Below are positions 21,487 to 23,162 of a stretch of 23,162 bases of DNA, piece after piece (position 1 is the stretch's first letter; every line of letters starts with the position of its first letter). The translations under genes were made by a program, and so were the position numbers. This DNA is from Deltaproteobacteria bacterium (GTDB lineage: Bacteria > Desulfobacterota > DSM-4660 > Desulfatiglandales > HGW-15). Location: the NCBI GenBank assembly GCA_016932235.1, contig JAFGDF010000075.1, forward strand, positions 1-23,162, in the 5' to 3' direction. The notes beneath the pieces are model-generated. The model saw only the letters and a program-made list of their open reading frames with translations. It made no database searches and was not told where the DNA came from.

Positions 21487-22620
21487 ATGCAATTTTCTGA
21501 CCGGAGAATGCTGAAAAATATTCGAAATTTATATCCGGAGTTAATGTTGTTTGCTGAAATAAAAAATCTAAGAGATATTGAGCCCTGGGAACAGATTCTC
21601 GCTAAAAGCCTGACTACTCCTGAGGAGGTCTCCAGTTTCTTTAAGATAAACAGGTCAGATCTTGAAAGGGTTGTTTCATCCTATCCTATGCTTATCAATC
21701 CATATTATCTCAACCTGATAAAAGAGAAAGGCGACCCTTTATACAGGCAGGCGGTCCCTGATCTAGAGGAGATAACCCATACCGGGGGATATGTCGATCC
21801 CCTCAATGAAGAAAACCTTTCACCTGTTCCCGGCCTGACGCATAAATACCCTGACAGGGTGCTTTTCCTCGTCTCAGGCTTATGCGCCATGTACTGCCGT
21901 TTTTGCAACAGGAAACGAAAGGTCGGAAAACCTGATATGATTTCAAGGGAGTCTATCAGGGAAGGCATATCCTATATAAAGTCTGCGAAGATGGTCAGGG
22001 ATGTCCTTTTGTCCGGAGGTGATCCGTTGCTCCTCCCGGACAATGAACTTTTCCAGATACTTCATGACATCCGGGCAATCCCGCACGTCGAAATAATCAG
22101 GATTGGAACAAGGGTGCCGTGCAGCCTGCCACATCGGATCACCCGGAGCCTGGTAAATATCCTGAAAAGATTTCATCCCCTTTATATCAATACCCATTTT
22201 AATCACCCGTCTGAGGTAACCGTGGAGGCCGCAACCGCCTGTAACATGCTCGCTGACGCAGGTATTCCATTGGGATGCCAGACGGTTCTGCTTAAAGGAG
22301 TTAATGATGACCCGGATTTATTGAAAGAACTTATGAGGAAGCTTATCTTCATCAGAGTCAAACCCTATTATCTTTTCCAGGCGGATCTGGCCAGGGGAAC
22401 AGCTCACTTCTGGACACCTTTAGCAAAGGGATTGGAGATCATGAAAAATCTGCAGGGGCACATCACAGGCCTCTGTGTTCCCAGGTTTATGATCGACCTG
22501 CCGGAAGGCGGGGGAAAGATTCCCGTAATCCCCGAATATATTATAGGGAGGAACGGGCATAACCTCATCATAAGAAATTATATGGATAAAGAATACGTGT
22601 ATCCGGTGATTGACCAGTAG
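21487..22620 (+). CDS. kamA: Lysine 2,3-aminomutase family radical SAM enzyme
   Basis: A 377-residue KamA-type enzyme. The radical SAM cluster motif is C133-X3-C137-X2-C140 (CAMYCRFCNRKR). The PLP-binding Lys is K344 in GGGKIP. Asp residues corresponding to the lysine-binding positions are D300 (QADLARG) and D337 (MIDLPEG), with the same spacing as in clostridial lysine 2,3-aminomutase. It would convert L-lysine to beta-lysine. The start at 21487 is a choice; ATGs at 21508 and 21544 are also possible and none has a well-spaced Shine-Dalgarno. The upstream frame lies in a palindromic element. It is not next to an acetyltransferase gene. An EpmB-type role modifying EF-P is less likely given both Asp residues and length. 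Confidence 0.9.
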   Translation: MQFSDRRMLKNIRNLYPELMLFAEIKNLRDIEPWEQILAKSLTTPEEVSSFFKINRSDLERVVSSYPMLINPYYLNLIKEKGDPLYRQAVPDLEEITHTGGYVDPLNEENLSPVPGLTHKYPDRVLFLVSGLCAMYCRFCNRKRKVGKPDMISRESIREGISYIKSAKMVRDVLLSGGDPLLLPDNELFQILHDIRAIPHVEIIRIGTRVPCSLPHRITRSLVNILKRFHPLYINTHFNHPSEVTVEAATACNMLADAGIPLGCQTVLLKGVNDDPDLLKELMRKLIFIRVKPYYLFQADLARGTAHFWTPLAKGLEIMKNLQGHITGLCVPRFMIDLPEGGGKIPVIPEYIIGRNGHNLIIRNYMDKEYVYPVIDQ

Positions 22621-22638
22621 ACTGCACTATAGCAGTCT
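22619..22638 (+). terminator. Small hairpin after kamA
   Basis: AGACTGC and GCAGTCT around a 6-nt loop, starting at the stop codon; no U-run. A weak terminator at best. Confidence 0.3.
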
Positions 22639-22785
22639 ATAAAACGGGGGTTCTGAAGTCGTTTGATTTACATCAACTGTTTGTCATCCTGAGGCTTGAC
22701 CGCAGGATCCATAACACCCTGGACATTCCACTTCTGGTGTCACAATCAAGCCATTCTGCTGTTGGTCCCATGAAAATTGAGAATG

Positions 22786-22821
22786 CTGACTAACCCCGTA
22801 AACCGCTACGGCGTTAGTCAG
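22786..22821. other. Imperfect 15-bp hairpin downstream of kamA
   Basis: CTGACTAAC-C-CCGTA, loop AACCGC, TACGG-C-GTTAGTCAG. One mismatch in 15 pairs, no U-run. The rest of 22621-23045 shows REP-like words such as GTCATCCTGAGGC but no gene. Confidence 0.55.
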
Positions 22822-23045
22822 TGTATTAGAAAAAGTATAGTTCCTCAATCATTCGGAGGATTCCCTACAGTTCGCTGCGGGGGAGAATCAATTGATCATG
22901 GACGAGAAATATACTGGATGACAAAAAATGGATTCTGTGATTAAATTATAGGATCAACAATATGTTGCCAATACAGATTCGTTGTTGCATCAGGATGGTA
23001 AAAAACGCGGATCCTCCCTGATCCACCATCAAGGCGCCATCTGCT

Positions 23046-23162
23046 GTGTTGCCTGCGATCGCTCCTCCTTGCGGTGTATTACTTATACGCCTCAGTCGTC
23101 GCTCCTTGGCGCCTTGCATCCGGCACCTCGCTGGTGGCCAGGGTTACGCCAAAATCCAGCAC
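23046..23162 (+). repeat. Dispersed 100-bp repeat, copy 3 (internally deleted, cut by window end)
   Basis: Begins GTGTTGCCTGCGATCGCT, loses 32 bp present in the other copies, resumes at GTATTACTTATACG and ends in the window with the extension shared with copy 2 (CACCTCGCTGGTGGC...AAAATCC). Confidence 0.88.

Noticed and set aside
22786..22821. Integron attC site
   Set aside because: The ends read GACTAAC and GTTAGTC, which do not fit RYYYAAC/GTTRRRY, and there is no cassette gene or integrase in view.
1..23162. tRNA or rRNA genes
   Set aside because: No cloverleaf-like or rRNA-like sequence was noticed by eye on either strand; a covariance-model scan would be needed to be certain.

Overview
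The window looks like a chromosomal segment from a Gram-negative bacterium. The evidence is a set of outer-membrane and periplasmic polysaccharide export proteins (YjbH-like, SLBB/Wza-like, Wzz-like, a lipoprotein). Composition, family mix and abundant dispersed repeats fit an environmental, probably anaerobic lineage such as Desulfobacterota or Nitrospirota. That assignment is inference, because no taxonomic marker is decisive here.

Region 1 (about 110-5471) is an accessory island of small modules, all on the minus strand. Three are nucleotidyltransferase (NTase) genes, each overlapped by a small upstream partner gene. One is an MntA/HepT toxin-antitoxin pair. One is an orphan antitoxin with only the tail of its RelE-type toxin left. 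One is the tail of a PIN-domain (VapC) toxin. One is a HicB/HicA-like pair whose hicA has an in-frame stop, followed by a small Cys-rich protein gene. Between them lie mosaic repeats in which conserved blocks are joined through variable numbers of a 9-bp unit (GTCTGTTTC and variants).

Region 2 (about 5810-16731, minus strand) is an exopolysaccharide assembly and export locus. In transcription order it holds a YjbH-like outer-membrane protein, a tiny Ala-rich secreted protein with a good promoter and operator-like palindrome, a large SLBB polysaccharide export protein with an unusual helical-repeat N-terminus, an Asp-box lipoprotein, an inserted four-helix-bundle (23S rRNA intervening-sequence type) gene, a Wzz-like chain-length regulator, an EPS-associated MarR-type regulator, and adenylylsulfate kinase CysC. 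No glycosyltransferase, flippase, polymerase or tyrosine kinase is present, so the rest of the pathway must lie elsewhere.

Region 3 (about 16732-23162) holds housekeeping and metabolic genes separated by repeat-rich spacers: a secreted protein of unknown function, the DNA repair protein RadA, a patatin-like phospholipase (minus strand) and a lysine 2,3-aminomutase family radical SAM enzyme. A 100-bp dispersed repeat occurs in three copies here, and a 208-bp element with 21-bp perfect inverted arms sits just upstream of kamA.

The most notable signals are the NTase/toxin-antitoxin array with its 9-bp-unit mosaic spacers, the 12-residue repeats at the N-terminus of the SLBB exporter, and the palindromic element before kamA.
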